Of a stretch of DNA of 64,000 nucleotides, positions 49,489-60,429 are shown piece after piece. Source of the DNA: Hexactinellida sp. DTS-2022 (Eukaryota; Porifera; Hexactinellida); assembly GCA_028753945.1 (NCBI GenBank), contig JAPNXP010000012.1:2108001-2172000 (forward strand), in the 5' to 3' direction. How positions within the stretch are numbered: the first letter of the stretch is position 1; each line of letters opens with the position of its first letter. The notes beneath the pieces were generated by a model that worked only from the letters and a program-made list of their open reading frames with translations, was not told the DNA's origin and did no database searches. Made by a program: the position numbers and the translations under genes.

Positions 49489-52079
49489 GATCTGCACATT
49501 TTGATCAAATTTCTAGGTAGAATTTTGATCAAAATGTCTTAATAGAACTTTGATCAAATATGCAAAATCAGAATTTGATCAAAGTTCGATTATTGCTATT
49601 GATGTAGAATTTTGATCAAATTCACAAAATCAGAATTTGATCAGAGTTCTACTATTGCTATTGATGTAGAACTTTGATCAAATTCACAAAATCAGCTTTT
49701 GATCAGAGTTCTACTATTGGTATTTATGTAGAACTTTGATCAAATTCACAAAATCATTGTTGAAACAAACTTCTACTATTTGTTAGATAATGAAATAAAG
49801 AATAACATTGAACAAATGAGAAGCATACTTAAAAACAGCGTAATAAGGAGTTAACACAATGAAGAGTTACTAATAAACCTACATAAGCATTTGAATAAAG
49901 AATGATAGTTAACTCTCATTGAAATATCTGTAATTTACTCGTAATGCAACAGCGACATGTAGGACATCTGTCTTCTCGATTAAAGTTTAAAGCACAAGTT
50001 CCGCATACTTGTGCATGTCCACATGGCAAAAAAACATATGTCGAAACTCTCTCCATCAAACAGATTATACAAGGATTACAAACTATTGATTCTTCACTAG
50101 TTATAACTCCATCATCATCTTCATCAGAATCTGAGAATTCAGTGTAGTTTAATTGTACATTACCAATCGTTTTAGACACTTCATTGATGTACTCGATAGG
50201 CGTGTACCCTCCATTTTCCAGCTTTTCTTTACATCTATTTCGTCTCTTTTCAGTTTCAATATCCTTTTTCCGTCACTCTCCGATTGGTAAGCCATTCATA
50301 TATCTTTGATATTCTTGATCATATTTTATCACATTCTTTTCAAGGTACTCAATGAAGGACCATATATTTGGCCTTTTCACCCGTACCATAGCCTTTAATT
50401 CTCGATGGTAAACTTCACAACAGTTATTGGTTTTCTGAACTGATTGATAAATTGAAAAATCATTCCTTTCTATCCATTCCCTTCTGATATAAGCGATAAG
50501 TTTATTAAGAAGAAAGTCTTCTCTTGGTGATAAATCTTTAGGTACAGTGTTAACCAGTATTTGAAATGTTTGAAAAATTTCCTCTTCAGGTAACATTGAC
50601 AATGATATGACAAATTTTATCCACTCATTCAAGCTTGTATTTTTACTATATGTTGAGGAAAGTTGTAACTTTTTCACTTTTTTCCAAAAAGCCCTTGAAT
50701 AATGGAACAGACACCCTGATACTGTGATCGAGGAAATATTTTACGAAATGTATTTCTTGAAGCCTTTTCATAATCACCCACTGCTAATTCTGGTCGGAAA
50801 TCTGGAATCATTTCCACAATCTTCTGTAGTACAGCTGTATATAGATTCTCATTTTTAGACGACATTAAAATGTGAATAGCAGGAAAAGCATGGTGTTGTT
50901 CTTGGATAAAGATAGTAAATAACTGATAAAACAGTTTGGGAACCACGTAAAAAGTTCCATCAAAACTAACACTCTTTGCTTCTTTTAACTTCTCAAGCAT
51001 TAGATCAGAGGCAAATATTGCTGCAGCACCTTCATGTATGATGACCATTGAACGAAAGTAATTTGAAAAGCGAGTTCGCATTAAGATATCTTCAAATTCT
51101 TGATGATGTTTCGGGTTTCCTGGTAATTCAAGTCGTCTTCTTTTGAACATTGTGTTACGTACCTGTCTGTATGATACCATTGCACCAGCTTCGTCTGAAG
51201 CCGTGACTTGGTCAAATACTTGTCTAAGGCTATCTGTCGAATTCTCAGCAGCACGCTTTATCTTATTATTTAGGGCGATTAATTTAGATTTGTATGCTTC
51301 TTCTGTATGACAGTGATTTTGAGTAAGATAGAAAAGATTGCATTCATTATTTATTCTCCCAAACCCACGACATTCTATTCCATGCGCTCTCCATAGAGTA
51401 CATCTCAAATATATACATTTATCACTTGAAGAAGAACGTGTATATAAATATCTTTGGCACGAATAATTATGAGTTCCCAATTTTTTGCCTTCAGCAATAC
51501 TATACTCCATTTACGTATCTCTGGATAGCTACGAGTTGAAAATGATTTAATCTTCAATAAACAATTTCTATTATTTACTGAAGATAATACGTAATAATAG
51601 GCATTCTACCCCTTGATTTAAACATGATATTTGGTTTGGGATTTGAATAGGAATGATGTGTTTAATCAATATATGTGTTAATGGACACCTTGAGTATTGT
51701 ACTCAATTAAAAATTATTACTTATGATGGCTTGCCATGAATGTGTTTATTCAATACAAGTCTAAAGTACAAGAAAACAGCTGTAACAATAGTAGAAGTTT
51801 GTTTCAACAATGATTTTGTGAATTTGATCAAAGTTCTACATAAATACCAATAGTAGAACTCTGATCAAAAGCTGATTTTGTGAATTTGATCAAAGTTCTA
51901 CATCAATAGCAATAGTAGAACTCTGATCAAATTCTGATTTTGTGAATTTGATCAAAATTCTACATCAATAGCAATAATCGAACTTTGATCAAATTCTGAT
52001 TTTGCATATTTGATCAAAGTTCTATTAAGACATTTTGATCAAAATTCTACCTAGAAATTTGGTCAAAATGTGCAGATTC
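49489..52079 (-). mobile_element. MULE transposon with 300-bp inverted repeats
   Basis: Arms of about 300 bases (49489-49790 and 51795-52079), filled with tttgatcaaa words, are inverted copies of each other. The 9-bp duplication ataaaaatg (49480-49488 and 52080-52088) is perfect, as usual for Mutator-like elements. The single gene between the arms is the transposase-RING frame. It is inserted in the right arm of the fold-back element. Confidence 0.9.
49916..51510 (-). pseudogene. MULE transposase with FLYWCH and RING domains
   Basis: Minus strand from an ATG at 51510, about 530 codons. First a FLYWCH-type zinc finger (YSCQRYLY, CIYLRCTLW, HGIECRG, NHCH; about residues 17-70). Then the MULE DDE core: SFDGTFYVVP (first D, about residue 181), VGDYEKASRNTFRKIFP (second D) and a CLFHYSRAFWKK block, which is readable only after a one-base frame change near 50713. 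The frame then runs to a TGA at 50273-50275 and continues in the same frame into an acidic stretch. It ends in a complete C3HC4 RING: CIIC, then CGH at the third ligand pair, CGTC and CPTC (50070-49950). The RING would recruit a ubiquitin E2. Two lesions suggest a recently dead copy. Confidence 0.8.
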
Positions 52080-52112
52080 ATAAAAATGCATGATTAATGT
52101 TGTAAGCGGCTG

Positions 52113-52890
52113 GACTAATTACGATTAACAAAATATTAGAAACAAAATTTTTTGTTGATAAAAAAACTATTTATTTTTAATGTTTATGTTGCAGTTTATG
52201 GAAAGTCCTGATCTGCACGCGTGCACACCATAAGAAAGTCCTGGTGTGCACGCGGGTACACCAGGCACGTCCATAAACTGTAACATTAGAACCATTTTAT
52301 TTCTCCTGAATTTCAATATTATATACGAGCAGAATGTCTAGAAAGAGATATACATATATTTATAAGATAATTAAAAGGTAAACTATTTTTTTCAATCAGT
52401 TTTGATTGTATTGACCAATCATTTGGGGGCCTCCTCCTTTTCCCCACACATCCTCTCCATTCATACAGTGGAAACCGCACATCTATATCAATTCAATCGG
52501 CTCCCATTTTTTTATTAAATTAGCCTTCGTATGTGTGTAACGACATAACAAAATATGTATCGCATTGATACGCCCAGTTAATGCGGTTCCCAGTGTACAA
52601 AGAAATCTGTCAAAGGAAACTACATTAAGTTACACTAAATTACACAAACAATGAAATTAAAGAGTGTTACAGTGAGAACTCCAGTCGGCTATAAATCAGT
52701 TTATAACGAAGTTCAATGGTCCGGACATCCCTATACGTATTTGACTACACTATAGTAAAATAAATCGATATAATGAATTCTCTTTTTGGCGAAGATATTT
52801 ATTTTGGACATAATCTGAAGTTGTTCCATAAGTCTTGTAATTCGTGTTCATCATTGATACGACAGGTTGATAGTGATCGAAGTAGTTCTA
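52113..52890. other. no gene recognised
   Basis: Sequence between the fold-back element and the OTU frame. At 52196-52280 the words ccataaactg and gtgcacgcg/cgcgtgcac occur in inverted and direct copies, a possible tiny MITE. Nothing else seen. Confidence 0.3.
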
Positions 52891-53397
52891 GATATAAAGG
52901 ATGGCTGTAGGATTATCTGTGGCTCTGTGTAAACTCCAACGCACCTCGTGAATTATTGACACTTTCGTTCTGTAAACGTTAATGGCAACATAGACATCGG
53001 CATCAAGAATAGCAGAATCAGCATAAATGTCCAAATCTGTTCTCCAAATGGATTCACGATTCATAAGTACATGTGTGGTAATGTATTTACACTGTGTCAT
53101 TCCTTTGGTTTTAAAATACAATCCTAGTTTCCTAGTTCCTTCACTGGCGATAAAGCGAGAGATGAAGGAGCGAAGATGTAAGTGGCTGTTTTCACTCCCA
53201 CTAATTAATTTAGATTTGCATCGAAATAGACAATTACCATCTCCTTTGATATGTTCCGCTTCCCAAGGTTCAAAACCGCTAAGTGACTTCCCAACGCTAA
53301 TATATGGTTGTCTGCAAACTGATTCAAATAATATCCCCAACATATTACATTTACTACGCTGCCAATTTTCATCTATCACAGTGATCCTTGGGTCCAT
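52888..53397 (-). CDS. OTU-like cysteine protease of the integrase transposon
   Basis: The 169-residue minus-strand frame holds an OTU domain: the catalytic box IKGDGNCLFRCKSKLISGS (D and C near residues 53-56), then HLHLRSFISRFIA, and WRTDLDIYADSAILDADVYV followed by AINVYR. OTU proteases remove ubiquitin. A catalytic His is expected near the end (IIHEVRWSLHRATDN). The domain usually follows or is fused to the integrase in some DNA transposons. Here it lies downstream of the integrase exons on the same strand. Whether it is a separate gene or the C-terminus of the same protein cannot be settled; a separate start at 53397 is possible. Confidence 0.7.
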   Translation of the reverse strand: MDPRITVIDENWQRSKCNMLGILFESVCRQPYISVGKSLSGFEPWEAEHIKGDGNCLFRCKSKLISGSENSHLHLRSFISRFIASEGTRKLGLYFKTKGMTQCKYITTHVLMNRESIWRTDLDIYADSAILDADVYVAINVYRTKVSIIHEVRWSLHRATDNPTAILYI

Positions 53398-53583
53398 CGG
53401 TGTGTCATGGATTACGAAGCGGAACTACATCGTGAAATGATTCTCATAGCATTGTTTAGATACTGCATTCCCTAAAATATTAATGTTTACAATTTAATTA
53501 ATATAAGAATGATTTTAATGTCATAACCTGCTTTGATATACTGAACAAACATACTAATTTTAATTGAATTGGGTATTGTTAGA

Positions 53584-53919
53584 TTATTTTAACTTACCAC
53601 GAAATACATTTGTGTGTGTGTGTGTATAGCACGTTGGGTATCTGTATAGCTGGGGTAGAGATCTGTTGTCCATCCAAGTATAATCTCCATAATATCTCTC
53701 TTCAACAATAAATGGGTAAAATGATAATTTGTAGTTATCGTATGAATTATTGTTAACATACAACTTCCTCTTCTTTTCCACCATCCAAATACTCGAATAA
53801 CTTCGTGTGGGAGTGTAGTTGTTCGCTTTGTAAAACAAGTGGCGCAGCTCTTCATGTAGAAGAGTCATGAAGGTCTGCCCACGTATATTCTGCATTAGGA
53901 TTTCTACAAATGACAACAC
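53584..53919 (-). CDS. unrecognised frame between integrase and OTU
   Basis: A 111-codon open frame (FVEILMQNIRGQTFMTLLHE, then ELRHLFYKANNYTPTRSY and a YPFIVEERYYGDYTW segment). It lies on the same strand as the OTU and integrase parts and so may be an exon of the same transposon gene. No family recognised. The gtgtgt run at 53611-53623 gives the repeated TH at its end. Confidence 0.35.
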   Translation of the reverse strand: MLSFVEILMQNIRGQTFMTLLHEELRHLFYKANNYTPTRSYSSIWMVEKKRKLYVNNNSYDNYKLSFYPFIVEERYYGDYTWMDNRSLPQLYRYPTCYTHTHTNVFRGKLK

Positions 53920-54494
53920 ATTGTAAGAATAATATTACTGGATGTTACAAATATTCGGATTGACGTCAATTGAAGGTGTCAAGCTAAAATAACAATGAGT
54001 GTCAATAAAGATTACACAATTAATTAGACAGTATAGGTGAGAACGGAACCTTACTTTTAAGTTATTAAGGTGTTGAAATATAGATTCCGTAGAAAATCCA
54101 AAAAGATTCTGGTACATCTAAAAATGGAATATTTTACTATTAACACTTTTTACCTTTAAAATAACAACTCAATCACAATGAATTTACCTGTGAGGTGTTG
54201 ATTCCTATGCTAGTAGCGAGGCTTACTTAATTCTTAGTATTCTTGGGAATAGAGGATCTTTCAAAGTAGGGTCTTGTGATATGGATTGGAATCTTTTTGT
54301 CCTTCTTCGTTCCTAAGTCTGTTTTAGAAATTGTAACATGGCTTTCTGTTGCTTTCGACACCGTGTAAGGGCCAAGATGTTTCGTTTGCTTTTTGTTTTT
54401 ATTTTGGGAATGTTGGTATAGATCTTATCATCCTTCTAGCTTCTTTAGAGATGCACTAATTACAGAGAGAATAATTATGAAAATAATTCTAATA

Positions 54495-54679
54495 CAGTCG
54501 AAACCGGTTTATTCTAACTCGGGTTATTCTAACTTATCCGTTTATTCTAACTATTAATAATGTAATCTTTTGTAAGAAATTCCAACTATACTGTATTTTT
54601 CATCGGTTTTTTCTAACTATCGGTTTTTTCTTACTAATTTTATCTGAAAAGAAATGATTAGAAAAACCGGTTTGAACTG
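54495..54679. mobile_element. Tc1/mariner-type MITE (cagtcgaaaccgg)
   Basis: Ends cagtcgaaaccggttta and aaaaaccggtttgaactg are flanked by TA (54493-54494 and 54680-54681). Internal ttattctaac words are repeated. Same family as 3675-3848. Confidence 0.75.
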
Positions 54680-55015
54680 TATAAAGAATGAATCGAACAT
54701 TAGTAACAAGATAGACTGAGGGTAATGTATGAATTAAATATCATCATCAGTTCAACTAACCGATTAGTGTTTTAATTAATTAACTAATTAACTTTCTTAT
54801 CATATTGTATCTTCTGCTTGAGTTGTTAAAATTGATGCAGTCCATAGCTGATTGCTGTGTAGAAGTTCGAGATTCATCAATGTTGCTAACTGCTACGAGG
54901 GAACTATCAGGAGGTGGGTAAAATATGTCGATCATCCCTCCGAAATCATCTAGTGGTTCTGTGACTTCAGAGAAAATCGATTCTTCCATATCAAAGTCTT
55001 CATCATCGTTGGTAT

Positions 55016-55141
55016 CAGAGGTGGCGCGAGGGTGGGGCCTGTGCCCACCTGAATTTAAGTGTGCCCCACCTCATTAATGTAAGTGCCCCACCTGTGACGT
55101 AATTGTGCCCCACCAGTGGCGGCTGGCTAGCGCCGCCACTG
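55016..55141. mobile_element. hAT-type MITE, GGCGGCGCC family (126 bp)
   Basis: Ends cagaggtggcgcgag and ctagcgccgccactg are flanked by a perfect 8-bp duplication gttggtat (55008-55015 and 55142-55149). It contains repeated tgccccacct words, as in 12190-12563. It sits inside an integrase exon; the frame on each side is in register once the unit and one duplication copy are left out. Confidence 0.85.
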
Positions 55142-55476
55142 GTTGGTATGCAGGTTGTTAATGGTGGACAAGAGATCTTGATGCCGGGACTCTCTTCCCC
55201 ACATAACCTTGAATGGAGTTTGTCCGAAGGATCTTTTCTTGCAGGAGTTCATTGCAAGCACAGCCTGTTTCAGCAGTTTAGACCAATGATCCCATATCTG
55301 ACTCTCCATTTTAATCAGTTTTCTATATGGATAATACGTAAATGGGTCTAAATTTTATATTACAAAATACTAACTGTTTCAGAATCTTGTTGTGCGCTTC
55401 GACTAAGTCGTGCCATCGGGTGGTAAGCACGAGTGCTACGATTGTCTATACCCAATTTCTGGTTGAATTCCTTAAA

Positions 55477-56809
55477 TCTATACTATTAAAACACAAGGCT
55501 GGGTCATAGCATTCTATACATAAGGCAATGGTACGCACTCAAATTTCTGGACCAGGGATTAACTAGTATAGTCAACTAAGTAGATGCAACTCAATTATTC
55601 TTCGAAATAACAAATCCAGGGTGCTTCTACTTATGTAATTGTTTTTTATAAAGGTAGTCATATACAAGACGCATATTTTTGAGATGCCACTTGGGCGAAA
55701 TGACGTCACTGTATTGTCTAATAGTCCAAATATGCCAAAACCAAATATGCCAAAACCAATTTTCTGAGAATTGTGATTATTGTAATATACATTCAAACGG
55801 TTATACACATTTTGTGAAAAATTGGTTGTTAATGGAGCATCGAAATGTATTATCTTTGAATAGGAAGTTGAGGACGGGCTATCAATTGGATCCATTAACT
55901 AAGCTGTAACTATATTTCTTCTCGAGATATGACCTCAAGCATTGAAATCACATTTCCATAGCAACAGAGGAATGTGTCAACATTCCATAATTGATTCTGA
56001 GATATTTTGTGTAAAATGACTCCTAGATGGGTTAGTCACATCGATTTGTTTTAAAAAGCGAAATTGAACATTTTACATGCGTTCAAAGTTTTGGCATATT
56101 TGGACTATTAGACAATACAGTGACGTCATTTCGCCCAAGTGGCATCTCAAAAATATGCGTCTTGTATATGACTACCTTTATAAAAAACAATTACATAAGT
56201 AGAAGCACCCTGGATTAGTTATTTCGAAGAATAATTGAGTTGCATCTATTTAGTTGACTATACTAGTTAATCCCTGGTCCAGAAATTTGAGTGCGTACCA
56301 TTGCCTTATGTATAGAATGCTATGGCTGGGTGTATATATTTGTGTGTATATTTGTTTGTATGTTACGAGTTGATTGTAGAAAGAGACGGTTTCCAAATGA
56401 GATTTTTGGCATATAGGGGTAACTTTTGGCACCCGCCAACAAGTTGAGGTTTCCACTCAAAATTTCTCACACCTTGACAAGTTATGACGTCATTGTCACA
56501 TTTCGGGAATCCTTAAAATTCACTTAATCGCACATAATTCGCGCCCTCTATGAGATAAAAATCTGAAAATTTAATAGAACATGCAGATTAATGATGCGGA
56601 CATGGTGGTCACACCAGATCGCCACTATGCTGACTCATTATCGCATGATGACGTAATCATTAAAATTTCACATTGTTAAATTTGACTATTTAGGCCTATT
56701 TACGCTTTATAATCAATATTACGAGTATATAAACCACTCACTAACCGCGAAGCGGTTGGTGTGTGGTTGTGTTCTGCCGCGAAGCGACCTAGCAAGCGAA
56801 GCGCGCTAG
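55477..56809 (+). mobile_element. non-autonomous Helitron, copy 2
   Basis: Starts tctatactattaaaacaca, ends aagcgcgctag, and lies between host A (55476) and T (56810). The 3' hairpin gcgacctagcaagcgaagcgc is intact. It has landed a few bases downstream of a splice acceptor of the integrase gene. A fold-back element (55505-56324) is nested near its 5' end, leaving about 0.5 kb of Helitron. Confidence 0.85.
55505..56324. mobile_element. fold-back element with about 240-bp arms
   Basis: The arms start catagcattctatacataag and end cttatgtatagaatgctatg and are near-perfect inverted copies (55505-55742 and 56089-56324). A 7-bp (possibly 8-bp) duplication gctgggt lies at 55498-55504 and 56325-56331. 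The centre has ccatagcaacagaggaatgt. No coding frame of its own. Confidence 0.85.
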
Positions 56810-58140
56810 TATCTGTTAAATAGAATAAAGAAATACAAATAATAATACATACTATAATGTTAGTATCTAAATTAGATAACACAATGTCGGAAGAATCTAA
56901 CAAACAGTACATTATACTAACACTGCTTGTGAACTCTTTGCCCTGGTCGTGCTGGATAATATCAGGTAATCCCATATCGAGATAGATGTCCTTCAGATTG
57001 CAAATAACTTCTTGTGAAGTCTTAGTCTTGAGAGGGCGTACTGCAACATATTTGCTCAGGTAGCATACAGTGACTAGAATGTGTTTATAGCCGTCTTCAC
57101 TCTCAGGTAGGTCGCATATAAGGTCCATTCCTATATGTATCCACGTTTTAGAAGGAGGTGGTATTAGTTGGAGTTTCTTTTGCGGTTGAGGTGGCAAGGC
57201 CTGCTGTCATCTGACATATATGGTAAATCTTTACCTTTATAATATAATAAAGCCATTAATATTGTATAATTTAATATGTACTACTATGTTACAAAGCTAA
57301 GTGAATAGTTTCTAATCATTATGAATTTGCGATTATTTCCCACTGAGATACATCCACATTTCCATATGTGCCACTTGTCCCACAAGTAGTACGTGACATA
57401 GACACAGATGCCACTTTATGGTTATTGGATAAACATTACTTAAAATCATAATGTTATGATATTTAGAATTATATTACAAGATAAAGTCATTTAAGAGTAG
57501 TTTAATTCAGTAGGCTTTATTACGCAAACGAGAAGTATATTGTATCAGGAATAAAAATTCAGTCGTTTAGAATTTTCAAATGAAACGAGATAGGTAGGAA
57601 AATTTTATAAAGTATGAACAAAATACAGAAGTGGTCCGGTCAAAGATGGACTATCCTTTATAATAATGTCTTTGTAAATGGCAAGTGGTTTGGTATTGAC
57701 ATAACCACGGGCTACCTAGGAAAGTATACCGGATAATTAAACTCAGATATACTTTAACGTCTTGGGAAACGCGTTCCCATGTGCATCTTTTGCTGAACTG
57801 AATGTAAGGTCGTATTTATTCCGGGATGACCGACTTGGTCATGGAACATCTCATAGATGCTGTCCAACTCAGACTGCAATGGAACTGCCAAATCTGTCTC
57901 TGTGCCTTCCACTTTTACTCTCTAAAGGAAGAATTCAATTAAACCATGGGATATTTAAAAATAGTCTAGGGGAATAAGGAAGTCAATATTACCTTTGAAA
58001 AGTCTGTTGGTATCTCCAATAAAATAGGAAGACAATCTTTTTTATAGTTCCATTTTGTCTGACGTGAAGCTTGAGATGCTTCAGGATATTTTTCTTCGAA
58101 AATAAAGTCAATGATTTCGTCATATTCATTTGGATTCATT

Positions 58141-58660
58141 TCAAAATAAGAAAGGATTTGATTGTATATTTGTTGTATATGAATAAGACAATTAATGCAT
58201 TTATTAAGTTTCTTATATAGTTAATTTGATAATAGTATAGGGTTTATATATATTATGATCTCAAAATCATAGTACTGTATTCTTGAATTCATAATAAAAA
58301 GTAAAATAATCCAAAAATTCCTTTTATAGTGTCTCAAAATATCACTGTATAATTTCTAATAGCACATCCATGGTTTGCTAGTAGTAATGTCTCAAAATCT
58401 CACGCGTCTCATTCTTAAATTAAATTCATAATATAAAGTAAAAAAAGCCAAAAATTCCTTTTATGGCGTCTCGAAATAATACTGTATAATTTCTAATAGC
58501 ACATCCATGGTTTGCTAGTAGTAATGTTTCAAAATCTCACGCGTCTCATTCTTAAATTAAATTCATAATAAAAAGTAAATAAGCCCAAAATTTATTTATA
58601 GTGTCTCAAAATATCACTGTATAAATTATAATAGCACATCCATGGTTTGCTAGTAGTAAT
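58141..58660. repeat. right subterminal tandem repeats
   Basis: From about 58255, three units of about 130 bases carry aaaattccttttat, tcactgtataatttctaata and tggtttgctagtagtaat, the complement of 45415-45730. They lie upstream of the integrase start and may hold its promoter. Confidence 0.7.
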
Positions 58661-60052
58661 TCAGGGTTGGGTTCTGAAATTGCGTATTTGCATTTGTATC
58701 TGTATTTGAATATAATAGTTAGGTGTATTTGCATTTGTATTTGTATTAGAAGTCGAAAATATGTATTCATATCTGTATTTGTATTTGGCTTCTGATATTT
58801 TACACATAAATTTATAACACGAAAGATTGCATGATTAACAAAGGAAATGACGAATCTCAAATCTCAGTTATAGCGTTGTTGTATGACAGCTTTACTACCA
58901 TGACAGACTTACTACCTCTATTACTAGTACCATGGATGTTCTCTATCCATGACAGATTTACTACCTTACATGACAGAATTACTACCCTTTGATCTTGACT
59001 TGAGTATTACTATGCACTTTTAATGGTTTCTTTCTTTCTTTCTTTCTTCTACTTGACTAAATACAAACAGCATGTATTCAATATAGGAAGTATTTACTTG
59101 TATCTTTAAAAAAAATTATTTTTGAATTTGACTTGCTCAATCATCTATATAATTGACATCTCCACATCCGCCTTCCCCGTATTCATTATTTACTAGGTTA
59201 ATTAATATGTAAAGCATTGTGAACGGTATAGATAATTATTCTAACATCGGAGATACGACCTTTTAATGGATTTAACAATACATAACCTATTGGGAATCTG
59301 AGATTATATTAGCTGTCAAAAACCGTATCGCTCTACAGCCTCTACTCAATGATCATTGCATTGCTGAAGCCGTCTGTGTAAAAAAAAGTTGTAATACGAC
59401 AATGTATCCTGTCAATAACTTCACTAAGTTGATAGCCTGAGGCTGACATTTTAAAATTTCGTCTCGCGAATTTTGTTGAGTTCAATAAATCGCTCGGCAA
59501 AATCACATGGGAAAGAAATTCACAAGCTTTGAATATTCAGAGATATTCATTATTGTAATGTAATTTCTTGAATCAAGACTATAATTTGTGTACTTTCTCA
59601 AATCGATGAGTAGAATAAATAATATAAATGAATTACCATTTCCTATATTGAATACATGCTGTTTGTATTTAGTCAAGTAGAAGAAAGAAAGAAAGAAACC
59701 ATTAAAAGTGCATAGTAATAGTCAAGTCAAGATCAAAGGGTAGTAATTATGTCATGGATAGAGAACATCCATGGTACTAGTAATAGAGGTAGTAAGTCTG
59801 TCATGGTAGTAAAACTGTCATACAACAGCACTACTAATGAAAAAACTTAGTGGGTTCTGGAAGTCGACGAAAAAATCAAATAATTGAATTTTTGTTTAAT
59901 TTGGTAATTGCTAAATCGTATTTGTATTTGTATTTGTATTCGTAATTGTATTTGAATCTATTAATTTAGGCGTAATTGTATTTGTATTTGGTTTCTGCTC
60001 AGTGTATTTGCATTTGTATTTGATCAAGAAAAATTTATTTGAACCCAACCCT
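58661..60052. mobile_element. inverted-repeat unit (cagggttgggttc) with nested fold-back
   Basis: Ends tcagggttgggttc and gaacccaacccta, with tagtagta and aagtagta flanks (7 of 8 bases). Subterminal tgtatttgtatttg words lie at both ends. It interrupts the right subterminal repeats of the 14.7 kb element. A second fold-back unit (about 58875-59829, arms of about 200 bases starting gttgttgtatgacag) is nested inside; its arms include a tttctttctttcttt run and its complement. Confidence 0.7.
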
Positions 60053-60099
60053 AAGTAGTATGTCTCAAAATCTCACGCGTCTCAAAATATCATGCAACA

Positions 60100-60240
60100 T
60101 GCCTTTTGTTGGGATCGAATAACTATAAATACATTCATTAGAAATATAATTTTTGTAATTTCCAATATTATGAAATCTCACTAATAAATCTCATAATTGT
60201 GATGAGAAATTTCTTATTGTATCACGTCATATGAGACCTG
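60100..60240. other. host spacer between two integrase elements
   Basis: AT-rich; nothing recognised. Confidence 0.4.
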
Positions 60241-60429
60241 TTGCGTAGGATTCTGACCCGCGTAGGATTCTGACCCGCAAGTCGCAATTTCATTTTTGTG
60301 TAATCTGTGTTCTATCCCTAGTATCTCGGTTACTTATATAAAAGCTACTTTCTAATATTTTACTTACCCTAATTTTATTATTGTTTCTAGATTTTCAACT
60401 TCAAATTTGACATTGACAATTATTATGGA

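Larger units (their letters stand above)
46319..52113. mobile_element. fold-back element with about 630-bp arms
   Basis: The left arm (46319-46951) starts ccagccgcttacaac and matches the complement of the right arm (48899-49488 joined to 52081-52113) over its whole length, at high identity. The right arm is split by the MULE at 49489-52079. The centre holds a mariner MITE (47354-47510), a small inverted repeat (47690-47840) and a hAT-type MITE (47970-48506). No coding frame of its own was recognised, and the target duplication is unclear. Confidence 0.7.
54205..58139 (-). pseudogene. Ginger-like integrase gene, multi-exon
   Basis: Minus strand. The exon at 58139-57993 (MNPNEYDEIIDFIF, KWNYKKDCL) is the N-terminal helical domain. 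It joins in phase to an exon at 57921 with an H2C2 half (YEMFHDQVGHPGINTTL). The core exon, about 57215-56940, has WIHIGMDLICDLPESEDGYK (first catalytic D) and PDIIQHDQGKEF (second D). The next exon, about 56811 and 55476-55382 (split by the Helitron), has LGIDNRSTRAYHP and, after a one-base shift, LVEAHNKILKQ with the catalytic E. Then QTPFKVMWGRESRHQDLLST (55309-55130) and an acidic linker across a MITE. A GPY/F-type segment (HLGPYTVSKATESHVTI, IPIHITRPYF) ends near 54225. Small frameshifts show decay. Confidence 0.7.
45411..60099 (-). mobile_element. Ginger-like integrase transposon, nested 14.7 kb
   Basis: Outer ends tgttgcatgatattttgag and ctcaaaatatcatgcaaca are inverted. They are flanked by ggcc and tgcc, an imperfect 4-bp duplication. 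Subterminal tandem repeats of about 130-170 bases occur at both ends (45425-45730 and 58255-58650) in inverted orientation. Inside, on the minus strand, lie an integrase gene and an OTU protease frame. Later insertions are the fold-back/MULE composite (46319-52113), MITEs at 54495-54679 and 55016-55141, the Helitron (55477-56809) and the nested unit at 58661-60052. About 6 kb remains without them. The tgt start and about 4-bp duplication fit Ginger elements. Confidence 0.6.

Noticed and set aside
53589..53855. 88-codon frame overlapping 53584-53919
   Set aside because: It is another frame of the same stretch and shows no domain.
45411..60099. Polinton/Maverick element, given the about 15 kb length
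   Set aside because: No DNA polymerase B, packaging ATPase or capsid frames; the length comes from nested insertions around about 6 kb.
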